DNA of 64,000 nucleotides, from NCBI GenBank assembly GCA_945878575.1, contig CAMDUB010000001.1, positions 1 to 64,000 of the forward strand, read 5' to 3'. Under the pieces are notes generated by a model. The model was not told the DNA's origin. It was given only the letters and a program-made list of their open reading frames with translations, and did no database searches. Shown here piece after piece: positions 33,978 through 44,144 of the stretch; position 1 is the stretch's first letter, and every line of letters begins with the position of its first letter. Both the position numbers and the translations under genes were made by a program. Source of the DNA: Phycisphaera mikurensis NBRC 102666. Its GTDB lineage: Bacteria > Planctomycetota > Phycisphaerae > Phycisphaerales > SM1A02.

Positions 33978-33983
33978 AGTGTA
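33978..33983 (-). promoter_or_regulatory. -10-like TACACT before the MDR gene
   Basis: TACACT on the minus strand lies 8 nt upstream of the ATG at 33969, with no Shine-Dalgarno. Confidence 0.5.
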
Positions 33984-34019
33984 GGACGCGCGGAACTACG
34001 ATGCACGAGAGGAAACCCC

Positions 34020-36560
34020 ATGAAATTCACCGACCTTCCCACCTGCCCCCGCTTTCTTTCCTGCGCCGCCACCATCATGGCAATCGCTTGTGCGCGGATG
34101 ACACATGCCGCGCCGCAGCAACAGCAAATGGCCGATCGCGCTCGGCAGGTCGCTGAGCAAATGGCGCTATGCCCCATCAAGGCAATGCCCGCATCACTTG
34201 ACGCTGGATTTGTTGCGCCACAGACCGATGTGAAGTTTGAAGCAATACTTCTGAATACTCTTGATCGTCCGGTGAAGTGTGTTCGCAGTGCGCCCAGTTG
34301 CACGTGCACCACCGTCGACATGCTCGGAAAGGAAATACCCGCGGGCGGCACACTCAAGGTTCCGCTCTCCATGCGAACCAGCGGCGCGACTGGTGAAAAG
34401 TCTGCGCAAGTAGTGCTGATGTTTGATGGCGTACCCGGACTCGTGGAACTGAGCATCAAAGCGGAAGTGACTTATCCGGTTCGCGGAATTCAGATGAGCG
34501 TTGGCGCTGATGGCAAGCAGCGTCGTGATCCATTCATCAATGCGTTTGACAACAAGGCAAATGTCACCGGCGAAATTACTGTGGAGTCGATTGATGGAAA
34601 GTCGTTTCGCATCATGTCGGTCGGTGGCGCAGCGCCAGCATTTGTTGACTACAACCCAACCGAGCAAGGACCGCGCGAGAGCTACCGCGTCCGCTACGAC
34701 TTCTCCAGCCTGCCCTGCGAGCGCGTTCCAAAGTACCTGGTGATTGAAACTGATCGAGCTGATGCGCGTCTGATTGACATGCGTGTTCGTCATGAATGCA
34801 CGAAAATAAGCGCAAATTTTGGCTTCGCTCAGTACCGTGAGAACGTGGGCATCCTGGCGCCCGGTGCAACCAAAGTCATTGAAGTTGAAATCAAACACGC
34901 GAACGGAGTGCGCATTGATTCGGTAACAAGTACTGATCCGCGTGTTGATGCAAAGTTGTTGGACCAGAAATCCGGCGCTGAAGACGGGCTCATGGTGCGG
35001 GTGGCTGTCACTGCTCGTGCAGACTCCGCAGGTATGGTCTTGGCCCCACTTCGTTTCGTTGGCGTTGGCCCGGATCCGAAGAAGCCCGTACCGGCCGGGC
35101 AGCCAGTGGCGACTACTCCGCGCGAGTCAGACTTTCTCATCTATCTCAAGATTGAAGCGCCAGTTCCGCAGTTGCAAGCCAAGCCAGTCACAGACGCAAC
35201 GCCGAAGGAAATTCCCGCTGCAGTGCGAGCGGTGGTGCTTGCGCCCGCATCCATTCCGGCTGATGCGCGCGTCAATGCCGAAAAAATCACCACGCTTGGT
35301 ACACCCAACGTTCCCTCACGCGTCATCCAACCGCTGCCGGTGATTCTGCGAATAGCGGATCGCGCCGAAGACGTGCCGATGGACGCGGCACGGTTCGCTG
35401 CAGCAAAGGCGGCGGTCAGCAAAGGTCTTGCGTTCATGCGCTCCACTCAGGGTCCGAACGGCGGGTGGATGGAAGACACCTCTGCGAAAGCGACTGATCA
35501 AAGCAAGCCGTCAACCGCTGTTCCAAACGCAGTGACGGCACTGGCACTGAAGGCGTTCGCACAGGCTGGATTCCCTGCAAAAACTGACACAAACGCGCGT
35601 AAAGCCCTGGCGTTTGTCACTGCCGGAACGCAGGTGGCGGGTGCATTTCAGCCGGACCTCGGCGGCGGATTGGCAAACTATGTGGCCAGCATGGTTCTCA
35701 TGGGCCTTGCCGCGCAACAAGATCCCGCGCTCGCCATGGAGATGGAAACTGTACGAACGTGGCTTGTGAAAAATCAGTGGGACCAGTCCCAAGGGATCAG
35801 CCCGAATGCAGACTGGTTTGGTGGTGCGGGATACGGAAGTCACGGACGTCCCGACCTATCCAATACGCAACTGATGCTTGATGCATTGCACGATGCCGGT
35901 GTGTCGACCGATGACCCCGCCGTGCAACGCGCCTTGGTGTTCGTGCAACGCACTCAGAATGTCAAGAGCAACGACGCATCATGGGCGCAACACGGGAACG
36001 GTGATGGAGGCTTCGCTTATACGGCTGCCAATGGCGGCGAGAGTTTCGCAAGTGAAGTGGCAGGCGAGGGTCGATACGGGGAGAAGATGCCGCCGGAGAC
36101 GCGTGCGCTTCGTAGTTACGGAAGCATGACCTACGCTGGGTTTAAGAGCCTGTTGTATGCCGGACTTGCTCCGAATGATCCGCGCGTCATCGCCGCCTTC
36201 GATTGGATTCGATCGCACTGGACATTCACAGAGAATCCCGGACTCGGTTCACAGGGTCTCTACTACTACCTGCACGCCGCTGCGCGCGCACTCAACGCAT
36301 CAGGAGCGATTAGCGTGACGGTGATCAGCGATGCTGCCCAGGCGAGCATGCCAGAAAAAGCCTCCGAAACATCCGGGAAAGGCAGCGGTGCTCGCAATTG
36401 GCGCAATGACATGACCGATGCCCTACTGGCCTCGCAACGCGCCGATGGCAGTTGGGTCAACAGCGCCGATCGCTGGCAAGAGGGCCAACCGGACCTGGTC
36501 ACGGTGTACGCATTGTTGGCGCTTGAAGAAGTTCTCAAGCCGGTGACGCAGTCGCAGTAA
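34020..36560 (+). CDS. exported DUF1573 / prenyltransferase-cyclase-like repeat protein
   Basis: An 846-residue exported protein. A signal peptide covers about residues 1-31 (ends THAAP). A DUF1573/ASH-like Ig domain (about 55-150) holds RSAPSCTCTTVDMLGKEIPAGGT in its usual Cys-x-Cys context. A second beta-rich region and a Pro/Ala linker lead to about residue 455. The rest shows alpha/alpha-barrel repeats like squalene-hopene cyclases: GLAFMRSTQGPNGGWMED, NGDGGFAY, SQRADGSWVNS. Catalytic DXDD is not seen, so it is probably a non-enzymatic binding scaffold. GAGGAAA before the ATG is a good RBS. The end overlaps ctaA by 26 bp. Confidence 0.75.
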   Translation: MKFTDLPTCPRFLSCAATIMAIACARMTHAAPQQQQMADRARQVAEQMALCPIKAMPASLDAGFVAPQTDVKFEAILLNTLDRPVKCVRSAPSCTCTTVDMLGKEIPAGGTLKVPLSMRTSGATGEKSAQVVLMFDGVPGLVELSIKAEVTYPVRGIQMSVGADGKQRRDPFINAFDNKANVTGEITVESIDGKSFRIMSVGGAAPAFVDYNPTEQGPRESYRVRYDFSSLPCERVPKYLVIETDRADARLIDMRVRHECTKISANFGFAQYRENVGILAPGATKVIEVEIKHANGVRIDSVTSTDPRVDAKLLDQKSGAEDGLMVRVAVTARADSAGMVLAPLRFVGVGPDPKKPVPAGQPVATTPRESDFLIYLKIEAPVPQLQAKPVTDATPKEIPAAVRAVVLAPASIPADARVNAEKITTLGTPNVPSRVIQPLPVILRIADRAEDVPMDAARFAAAKAAVSKGLAFMRSTQGPNGGWMEDTSAKATDQSKPSTAVPNAVTALALKAFAQAGFPAKTDTNARKALAFVTAGTQVAGAFQPDLGGGLANYVASMVLMGLAAQQDPALAMEMETVRTWLVKNQWDQSQGISPNADWFGGAGYGSHGRPDLSNTQLMLDALHDAGVSTDDPAVQRALVFVQRTQNVKSNDASWAQHGNGDGGFAYTAANGGESFASEVAGEGRYGEKMPPETRALRSYGSMTYAGFKSLLYAGLAPNDPRVIAAFDWIRSHWTFTENPGLGSQGLYYYLHAAARALNASGAISVTVISDAAQASMPEKASETSGKGSGARNWRNDMTDALLASQRADGSWVNSADRWQEGQPDLVTVYALLALEEVLKPVTQSQ

Positions 36561-37995
36561 ATGTTCGTCGTGCCAGTACCGCCATGGTGGCAACCTCGGC
36601 AATGAGAACAGCGCCCAATGCTTGGTGCGCGGTGGTTGCTGCTACTTCCCAGACAGGAACCATCTCACCCCTGCGCAGCAATACGGCCGCAAGAGCCGCA
36701 ATGCCGAGGGCAACCTGCAGTCCCACCGTGTGCATTGCTGCCTTGCCCACACGCCGCAACGGCGGAGCTTCAACGGTGCGGCCGCAGCGAATGGCTGCCA
36801 CAAGCACCAGTACGAAGGCGATCACTGCCATGGTCACATGACCATGCAGCGCCCACTTAGGAAGTTGAGCACCTTCTTCACCAGTCGGAGGTATCTGTAG
36901 GTGCCGCATGGCAGCTCCGAGAAAGAGTTGCATTGTGATGGCCACGAATGCCAATCCCGTCAGCAGCCTCATGGTGCTCGCGCCGGGCACTGCCACGCGC
37001 ACTCGCTCCCATGCACTACTGACCGCAAACGCCGACACCAATGCCAATGCAAAGACAAGCTGACCAAGCATGCCATGCGCAATGGCGAGCGTGGTGCTCG
37101 GGGACAGATCCACCGCATCCATGCTCGAAGTCACTGTGCCAGTCACGCGCAAACCGCCCAAGATTCCTTGGCAGATCACTAACGTCAACAGAATGGTCAC
37201 TGCCGTACGGGCAAACTTGCTCGCACCGCTGCGCCAGACCGTGGTGGCGTACGCAAGCACGGTAGCTCCAACGAGCATTCCAAAGAGACGGTGCGCGTGC
37301 TCATAGAAGATGCCGCCCTTCATTTCACTGACGGGATAGAGCAGCATGTTGTGACCGAAACTGTTCGGCCAGTCCGGCACCGCTAGCCCGGCTTCGTAGC
37401 CGGTGACGAGCCCACCAATCACAATCATCACCAGAATGTTGGCGGTGGCAACCATGCCCATGAGCGTGACGGGCGACGGTAGCCGCCGCGCCGATGGCCG
37501 AGCACTGCCGATCCGCTCGCCGATCGAACCAAGCAGCGCGCTCGCGGCAAAGAGGCCGACGACGTAGGCGACGGGCCGGACGGGTGATCCGCCCTGCTCA
37601 TCGCGCAGAAAGGCGCCGACCACCATGAGGTTAATGGTGGCTGACACCAAACCAACCGACAGACCGCTGGCCTGGCCAGGCGCGAATCGTCCGGCAAGAA
37701 ATCCACCAAACAACACACACGCCAGCGCGCCCACAAATAATGCCTCGCCCGCCACAAATCCGGGCTGCAGTAGAGCCAGGTAACTCAGCGTCCACATGGC
37801 AACCGTCACCACAAATCCAATGGCCAAGTTCATCGGCCGGACCCAACGCGACCACCCAATCACAAATCCACTGCCGACGACCATCAATAAAATTAACGCG
37901 GAAATGCCTAGCGGCGCCGCCGGCGCGGGCGTGGCCACCGGGGTGGACGTCAGGGCGGCAGCGGCGGAATCCTGAATCGCAATCAGCATGTGCAT
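36535..37995 (-). CDS. ctaA: heme A synthase (CtaA/Cox15 family)
   Basis: CtaA oxidises heme O to heme A for the aa3-type oxidase. The roughly 486-residue protein has eight predicted helices of the family with the paired heme histidines: YEHAHRLFGMLVG (near 233), AIAHGMLGQLVFA (near 312), ALHGHVTMAVIA (near 385) and TAHQALGAVL (near 467). VPDWPNSFG is a family signature. An N-terminal segment of about 150 residues adds four more hydrophobic helices, so the protein is longer than usual. ATG 37995 has GGAG 8 nt upstream. It is divergent from ctaB with only 29 bp between the starts. Confidence 0.9.
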   Translation of the reverse strand: MHMLIAIQDSAAAALTSTPVATPAPAAPLGISALILLMVVGSGFVIGWSRWVRPMNLAIGFVVTVAMWTLSYLALLQPGFVAGEALFVGALACVLFGGFLAGRFAPGQASGLSVGLVSATINLMVVGAFLRDEQGGSPVRPVAYVVGLFAASALLGSIGERIGSARPSARRLPSPVTLMGMVATANILVMIVIGGLVTGYEAGLAVPDWPNSFGHNMLLYPVSEMKGGIFYEHAHRLFGMLVGATVLAYATTVWRSGASKFARTAVTILLTLVICQGILGGLRVTGTVTSSMDAVDLSPSTTLAIAHGMLGQLVFALALVSAFAVSSAWERVRVAVPGASTMRLLTGLAFVAITMQLFLGAAMRHLQIPPTGEEGAQLPKWALHGHVTMAVIAFVLVLVAAIRCGRTVEAPPLRRVGKAAMHTVGLQVALGIAALAAVLLRRGEMVPVWEVAATTAHQALGAVLIAEVATMAVLARRTFTATASPA

Positions 37996-38024
37996 CGGCA
38001 AGGCTCCATGGAGGGGGGATACCT

Positions 38025-39074
38025 ATGCTATTCATCTCGACCCCCCGCGGATCGAATCCGATGCCCGCATCAATCACTCCAGCACCCGTTCCCGCCACGC
38101 CGGGAAATCCGCCGCCCGCGACTATGGGAATCGAAGTTATCAATACCGAGCTAACACCCAGCCATGCGGTGATTTGGAGCCAGTTGTCAAAGGCGCGGCT
38201 CAGCCTGCTGGTGCTGCTCACTGCTGCGGTCGGTTTCGTGGTGGCGCCGACGGATCCACAGGGATGGTGGATGCGCCTCCTGTGGACGTGCATCGGCACC
38301 GCGATGGCCGCGGCCAGCGCCGCCATGCTCAACCAAGTTGCCGAAATGCGTCGCGACGGGCTGATGCGCAGGACCGCCAATCGACCGTTGCCCGCTGGTC
38401 ATGCGCGCCGAACCACCGTGTTCGCAGTTGCAGTGCTGCTTGGATATGCGGGGTGCACGGTGCTCGCCATGGGCACCACCCTGATGGCGGCCACGTTCGC
38501 TGGCGTAAACATTCTGCTCTATGTGTTGCTGTACACACCGCTCAAGCCGCGGACGACTCTCAATACATTGGTGGGTGCCGTCACCGGAGCGATTCCACCA
38601 GTGATTGGCTGGACGGCCGCGACCGGAAGTATTGCGCCCGGAGCGTGGGCACTCTTTGCCATTCTTTTCGTTTGGCAGATTCCACATTTCTTGGCCCTCG
38701 CGTGGCTGTACCGCGCGGACTACACGGCGGGTGGGTTCGTGATGTTGCCTTCGCGTGATCCGGATGGCACTGCGACTGGCCAAGCGTGCCTCCTCTCCAG
38801 TTTGATGTTGGTACCGGTATCACTCCTCGGCACCATGTCCGGCATTGCTGGCTTTGGCTACGCAGCAGTGGCCTTCGCCGCTGGTCTTTGGCTTTCGTGG
38901 CTTTCGCTGCGTTTCCTGCTTGAAAGGAGCGATGCGCGCGCCCGGCGTCTGTTCTTGGCAAGCCTGATCTACTTGCCAGTCGTCATGGGCGCCCTGGTCA
39001 TTGATCGCGGCAGCGTAGTGACCACTGCAACGCCCGTCGACGGAGCAGTCATTCTTGAGGTACCCGCACAGTGA
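38025..39074 (+). CDS. ctaB: protoheme IX farnesyltransferase (heme O synthase)
   Basis: CtaB adds the farnesyl tail to heme B, making heme O, the substrate of CtaA. The 349-residue UbiA-family protein has the metal-diphosphate motif region LNQVAEMRRDGLMRRTANRPLPAG (split here as LNQVAEMRRDGLM and RTANRPLPAG) and the second loop YTPLKPRTTLN, with GAIPPVIGW after it, plus about eight helices. The start has GGAGGGGGG upstream. The stop overlaps the DUF3179 gene by four bases. Together with CtaA it serves the caa3 oxidase encoded nearby. Confidence 0.93.
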   Translation: MLFISTPRGSNPMPASITPAPVPATPGNPPPATMGIEVINTELTPSHAVIWSQLSKARLSLLVLLTAAVGFVVAPTDPQGWWMRLLWTCIGTAMAAASAAMLNQVAEMRRDGLMRRTANRPLPAGHARRTTVFAVAVLLGYAGCTVLAMGTTLMAATFAGVNILLYVLLYTPLKPRTTLNTLVGAVTGAIPPVIGWTAATGSIAPGAWALFAILFVWQIPHFLALAWLYRADYTAGGFVMLPSRDPDGTATGQACLLSSLMLVPVSLLGTMSGIAGFGYAAVAFAAGLWLSWLSLRFLLERSDARARRLFLASLIYLPVVMGALVIDRGSVVTTATPVDGAVILEVPAQ

Positions 39075-40207
39075 GCGATCCGCATCCACTGGGATTCCCA
39101 ACACTCACCCTGCGCGGCGGTGGTTGGATTCTGTTGGCGTTGCTTGCCATCAGTGGCGGATTCTTGGCGTGGGCGCTGAGCGGTGTGTTCACTGGTGACC
39201 GTCCAATCGGAAGCGGTAACGATCCCTCGGTGTACGGATTCACACTGGAGCCACTGCGCGCCGATCGCGGCGTTCTGGTGGGAAGCGGAAGCCCGCGTGA
39301 CTTTCTGCCATCATTAGACGCACCCGCCGTGATGCGTAGTGCGGACATGTTGCGATGGAATGCAGAGCATCGAACCAAATACGTGGTGAGTAATGACCGT
39401 GTGGCCGGCGTAGTGGTGAATGGCGAGGCCCGCGCGTATCCACTGGCTGTACTCAACGCCCATGAAGTGATCAATGACACACTCGGTGGCGTTCCCATTG
39501 CCGTGAGTTACAGTCCGCTCACCGACAGTCTGGTGGTATTTGACCGGCGCGTCGATGGTCAAGAGCGGACCTTTCATGTCAGCGGACTGCTCTACAACAG
39601 CAACTTGGTGATGTACGACCGCGTGGCGGGCGTCGGCGAGCACACTCTGCCCAGTGCAGACCGAACCGAGGCCTCACTGTGGAGTCAACTTGGCATGCGC
39701 GCGATCGCCGGCCCCGCTGCAGCACATGACGCACGACTCCTCCCGCTTCCTGATGTGAACATCACGTCCTGGCGCATGTGGACGGCGGTTTGGCCGGACA
39801 CTACGGTGATCATGGGCGATCCCGCACAGTCGAGTCGATACAAAGAATTCAGCTATGCGCGTTACTACCTCTCGCCCCGCGTTGACTTTCCGGTGAGCGG
39901 CTTAGTTGCTGCTGTCCGCGAACCGACCAGCGCGGCGGTGGCGATGGCGGAGGCAGCAAAGGGCGACCCGCGATCGCGGAAGACCGCCGTCATTGAAGTA
40001 CGCGAAGGCGACGCGCGAGTGGTGTACTCACTGGCCGAGTTAGCCACCAAGGCCGGCGACTCCGGTCGAGTGGCGTTCGAAGTGGGTGGACGGCAGTTTG
40101 AGGCCACTGTGCAGCCGTCACCACTTGCAGCGCTCGTGCGTGCAACCGACGGCAAGCCTGCAGTAGTGATCCCACAACTCTGGTTTGCGCACGAAGCGAA
40201 GTGGTAG
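39071..40207 (+). CDS. membrane-anchored DUF3179 protein
   Basis: A 378-residue protein with one N-terminal membrane helix (residues 18-40) and a DUF3179 domain outside the membrane. The family signature appears as VAVSYSPLTDSLVVFDRRV and VSGLLYNSNLVMYDR (near residues 142-185), with ARAYPLAVLNAHEVIND before it. In the usual family motif the first segment holds a CPLC-type cysteine pair; here it is SPLTDS, so those cysteines are gone. Function is unknown. The four-base overlap with ctaB suggests a link to heme or oxidase assembly, which is inference. Confidence 0.82.
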   Translation: MSDPHPLGFPTLTLRGGGWILLALLAISGGFLAWALSGVFTGDRPIGSGNDPSVYGFTLEPLRADRGVLVGSGSPRDFLPSLDAPAVMRSADMLRWNAEHRTKYVVSNDRVAGVVVNGEARAYPLAVLNAHEVINDTLGGVPIAVSYSPLTDSLVVFDRRVDGQERTFHVSGLLYNSNLVMYDRVAGVGEHTLPSADRTEASLWSQLGMRAIAGPAAAHDARLLPLPDVNITSWRMWTAVWPDTTVIMGDPAQSSRYKEFSYARYYLSPRVDFPVSGLVAAVREPTSAAVAMAEAAKGDPRSRKTAVIEVREGDARVVYSLAELATKAGDSGRVAFEVGGRQFEATVQPSPLAALVRATDGKPAVVIPQLWFAHEAKW

Positions 40208-40217
40208 CACCCGCTCA

Positions 40218-40835
40218 TTACGTCAGTGCTGAACAAATCCACAGCGTTGCATACAGCACCATCCAAATGACATCCAGGGCATGCCAATACATGGCACAGA
40301 GCACTACACCGGTGTAGTCGCTTGGCGTGTACTGCCCTTCCCTGCTGCGGCGAAACACGTACACCATGGGCGGGAGTCCGCCGATGACATGCAGTGCATG
40401 CACTCCGGTGAGCACATAAAAGGTCCATGCATACAAGCCACTTTCGATGGTGACGTGGCGAGTCCACAATTCGTTCCATGCCAAGGCCTGCACGGCAAGG
40501 AACAGGAGCGCTAGGCCAAGAGTGGCGCCCATGGCGTACACCAATTGCGTCTGCTGACCAAGGCGGGCGGCTCGCACGGCCAGTTGCATGCTCCAGCTAG
40601 AAATCAGCAGTACGGCACTGGAAAGAAGCAGCGCCGCCGGCAGCCCTGGGGTTCCTTCCGGCATCCATTCGCGCCCGGGCGGTTGATCAAAGCGCACCAC
40701 CACGTACCCAAGGATGCACGCCACGAAGATCATCGCCACCACGGCAATGAACACCCACATGCCAAAGACCCCCGCAACGCCGCGCTCTTGCGCACTGTCG
40801 AAGGGGTCAATGAAGTTTGCGGTCTTGATAGACAT
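40218..40835 (-). CDS. second heme-copper oxidase subunit III-like protein
   Basis: A 205-residue membrane protein with five predicted helices of the COX3 type. FGMWVFIAVVAMIFVA opens the core, and GLYAWTFYVLTGVHALHVIGG, then DYTGVVLCAMYWHALDVIWMVLYATLW, matches the helix pair that ends subunit III. It differs from ctaE in the same operon and lacks ctaE's large insert. It is the last gene of the leftward respiratory operon, 39 bp after the subunit IV gene. ATG 40835 has AAGG 6 nt upstream. It may be an alternative or additional subunit III. Confidence 0.85.
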   Translation of the reverse strand: MSIKTANFIDPFDSAQERGVAGVFGMWVFIAVVAMIFVACILGYVVVRFDQPPGREWMPEGTPGLPAALLLSSAVLLISSWSMQLAVRAARLGQQTQLVYAMGATLGLALLFLAVQALAWNELWTRHVTIESGLYAWTFYVLTGVHALHVIGGLPPMVYVFRRSREGQYTPSDYTGVVLCAMYWHALDVIWMVLYATLWICSALT

Positions 40836-40874
40836 CACGCACCTTGGCAGCGAATCTGCGCCGCGACGGGCGCG

Positions 40875-41333
40875 TCAGTTCGTATCGCCAACACCACCGT
40901 TGGTGGAGCGAAACTGGGCAACCGGCGCGCCGGGCGCGTTCGCCTGCATGACTGTCTCCGCTTCCGGCGGGTTGCCGTTGAACATGGTGGCCGAGTTCTG
41001 ATGAACATCCATGGCTGAGAAAGCCAACATGATGCCCACAAAGACGATCGACCCAATCAGTACCAGCAGATTGAACGGCCGGTCCCAACGCAAGTGCATG
41101 AAGATCAGTGCCACGATGGTGGCTTTGACCACCGCGATGGCAAGAGCAAGCGCCAGGTTTGCCTCGCCGAGATCGATGTAGCGCACAGCGACCGTGATCA
41201 CCGTGAGAACGAGCAGCGCTGCGCCCGCACCAACGAGGTACTTAATGGGAACGACATGCCCAACTTCGGGGTGAACTTCGCCAGCATGTGAACCAGCATG
41301 CGCGCCAGCAGAATGTGAGACTTGGTGTGCCAT
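40875..41333 (-). CDS. ctaF: cytochrome c oxidase subunit IV family protein
   Basis: A 152-residue protein with three membrane helices (about 28-50, 58-80 and 88-108). The helix pair NLALALAIAVVKATIVALIFMHLRWDRPFNLLVL is the mark of the prokaryotic subunit IV (CtaF/CyoD-like) family. The N-terminal 25 residues are rich in His (MAHQVSHSAGAHAGSHAGE), and the C-terminus ends in a soluble polar tail. It stabilises subunits I and III in caa3 oxidases. It lies 18 bp after ctaE. Confidence 0.88.
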   Translation of the reverse strand: MAHQVSHSAGAHAGSHAGEVHPEVGHVVPIKYLVGAGAALLVLTVITVAVRYIDLGEANLALALAIAVVKATIVALIFMHLRWDRPFNLLVLIGSIVFVGIMLAFSAMDVHQNSATMFNGNPPEAETVMQANAPGAPVAQFRSTNGGVGDTN

Positions 41334-41351
41334 AGATGTATTCCGTCCAAC

Positions 41352-42320
41352 TCAGTGGATGAGATAGAAGAGCGGGAAGAGGAAGATCCAGATCAAGTCG
41401 ACGATGTGCCAGTACAGGCCACCAGTATCAACTGCCGTGAAATTCTTGCTTGAGAAGTCACCACGCACTGCACGCCAAGTGAGCCAGGCGATGATGCCCA
41501 TGCCTGCCACGACGTGAATACCGTGCAGGCCGGTCATGCAGTAGTAAATAGCGAAGAAGAGGTGCGTGTTCGGCGGAAGCTTGGTGTCTTCCAAGTGCGT
41601 TCCGGGATGCGCCTCTTCCAACTTGCCAGGGGCTGGGGCAGCGGCTTGCTCAGGCGCAGGCGTGCCATTGGCTCGGGCCATGCCGCTTGGACCAACCGAA
41701 GCAGACTTCACCGCGGATACATCCACGGCAGGCTTGGCAGCGAGGTCCGGGATAGCAAACAGTGTTGGATCCTTCACCACAATCGCTGTCGCAGCCACCG
41801 GAGCGGTCTTCAATGCCATCGCTTCAGCGTGACCTTCCGCATCATGCGGAGGCACATAGAAGGAAGATCCCCATACGAGGTTGTCATGGAACTTGTGGGT
41901 GTACTCAAAGTACTTAATCACTAGGAAGCCAATGGCGCCCATGAATGTAAGCACGAGGCACACGATCAACCCACCGCGACGATTGGTTTGCGCACAGCGA
42001 ACCGCCAGTGCCATGGTCAAGCTCGAGAGAATCAGCACGCAGGTGTTGATTCCACCCATGATGGTGTCGAGGTAATGGCTGGCGTAACTGAACACCTCTG
42101 GATTGCGCATGCGCAAGATGGCATAGGCCACAAACAGGCCACCAAAGAAGAGGATTTCTGTAGCGAGGAACAGCCAGATGCCCAACTTGGCACTATCGAA
42201 CTGCTGCGCCATGCTGTCAAAGTGGTGGGCCACATGCGGATCGTGACCGTGGGCATGGTCATCATGGCCGTGCGCTTGGTCAGCGTGGGTGGTGTGGGTG
42301 TTTGCGATGGTCTGACTCAC
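41352..42320 (-). CDS. ctaE: cytochrome c oxidase subunit III with Ala/Pro-rich insert
   Basis: CtaE (322 residues) has the subunit III helices: LGIWLFLATEILFFGGLFVAYA, then MGGINTCVLILSSLTMALAV, and at the end YYCMTGLHGIHVVAGMG and WHIVDLIWIFLFPLFYLIH. Between residues about 160 and 245 a stretch of roughly 85 residues rich in Ala, Pro, Val and Glu interrupts the usual fold after KFHDNLVWGSSFY. The N-terminus is very His-rich (HADQAHGHDDHAHGHDPH). The core is clearly a normal subunit III. It lies between ctaD (48 bp) and the subunit IV gene. Confidence 0.93.
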   Translation of the reverse strand: MSQTIANTHTTHADQAHGHDDHAHGHDPHVAHHFDSMAQQFDSAKLGIWLFLATEILFFGGLFVAYAILRMRNPEVFSYASHYLDTIMGGINTCVLILSSLTMALAVRCAQTNRRGGLIVCLVLTFMGAIGFLVIKYFEYTHKFHDNLVWGSSFYVPPHDAEGHAEAMALKTAPVAATAIVVKDPTLFAIPDLAAKPAVDVSAVKSASVGPSGMARANGTPAPEQAAAPAPGKLEEAHPGTHLEDTKLPPNTHLFFAIYYCMTGLHGIHVVAGMGIIAWLTWRAVRGDFSSKNFTAVDTGGLYWHIVDLIWIFLFPLFYLIH

Positions 42321-42367
42321 ATGATGCTCCGAGGGAGTTCGATGAAGACGTGGGGCGATGCCCCCAG

Positions 42368-44098
<1,731 letters not shown>

Positions 44099-44144
44099 GG
44101 TTAGAACTTCCTGTGCTAGTTGAGTACGAGCGCTTGTTGGCGCG

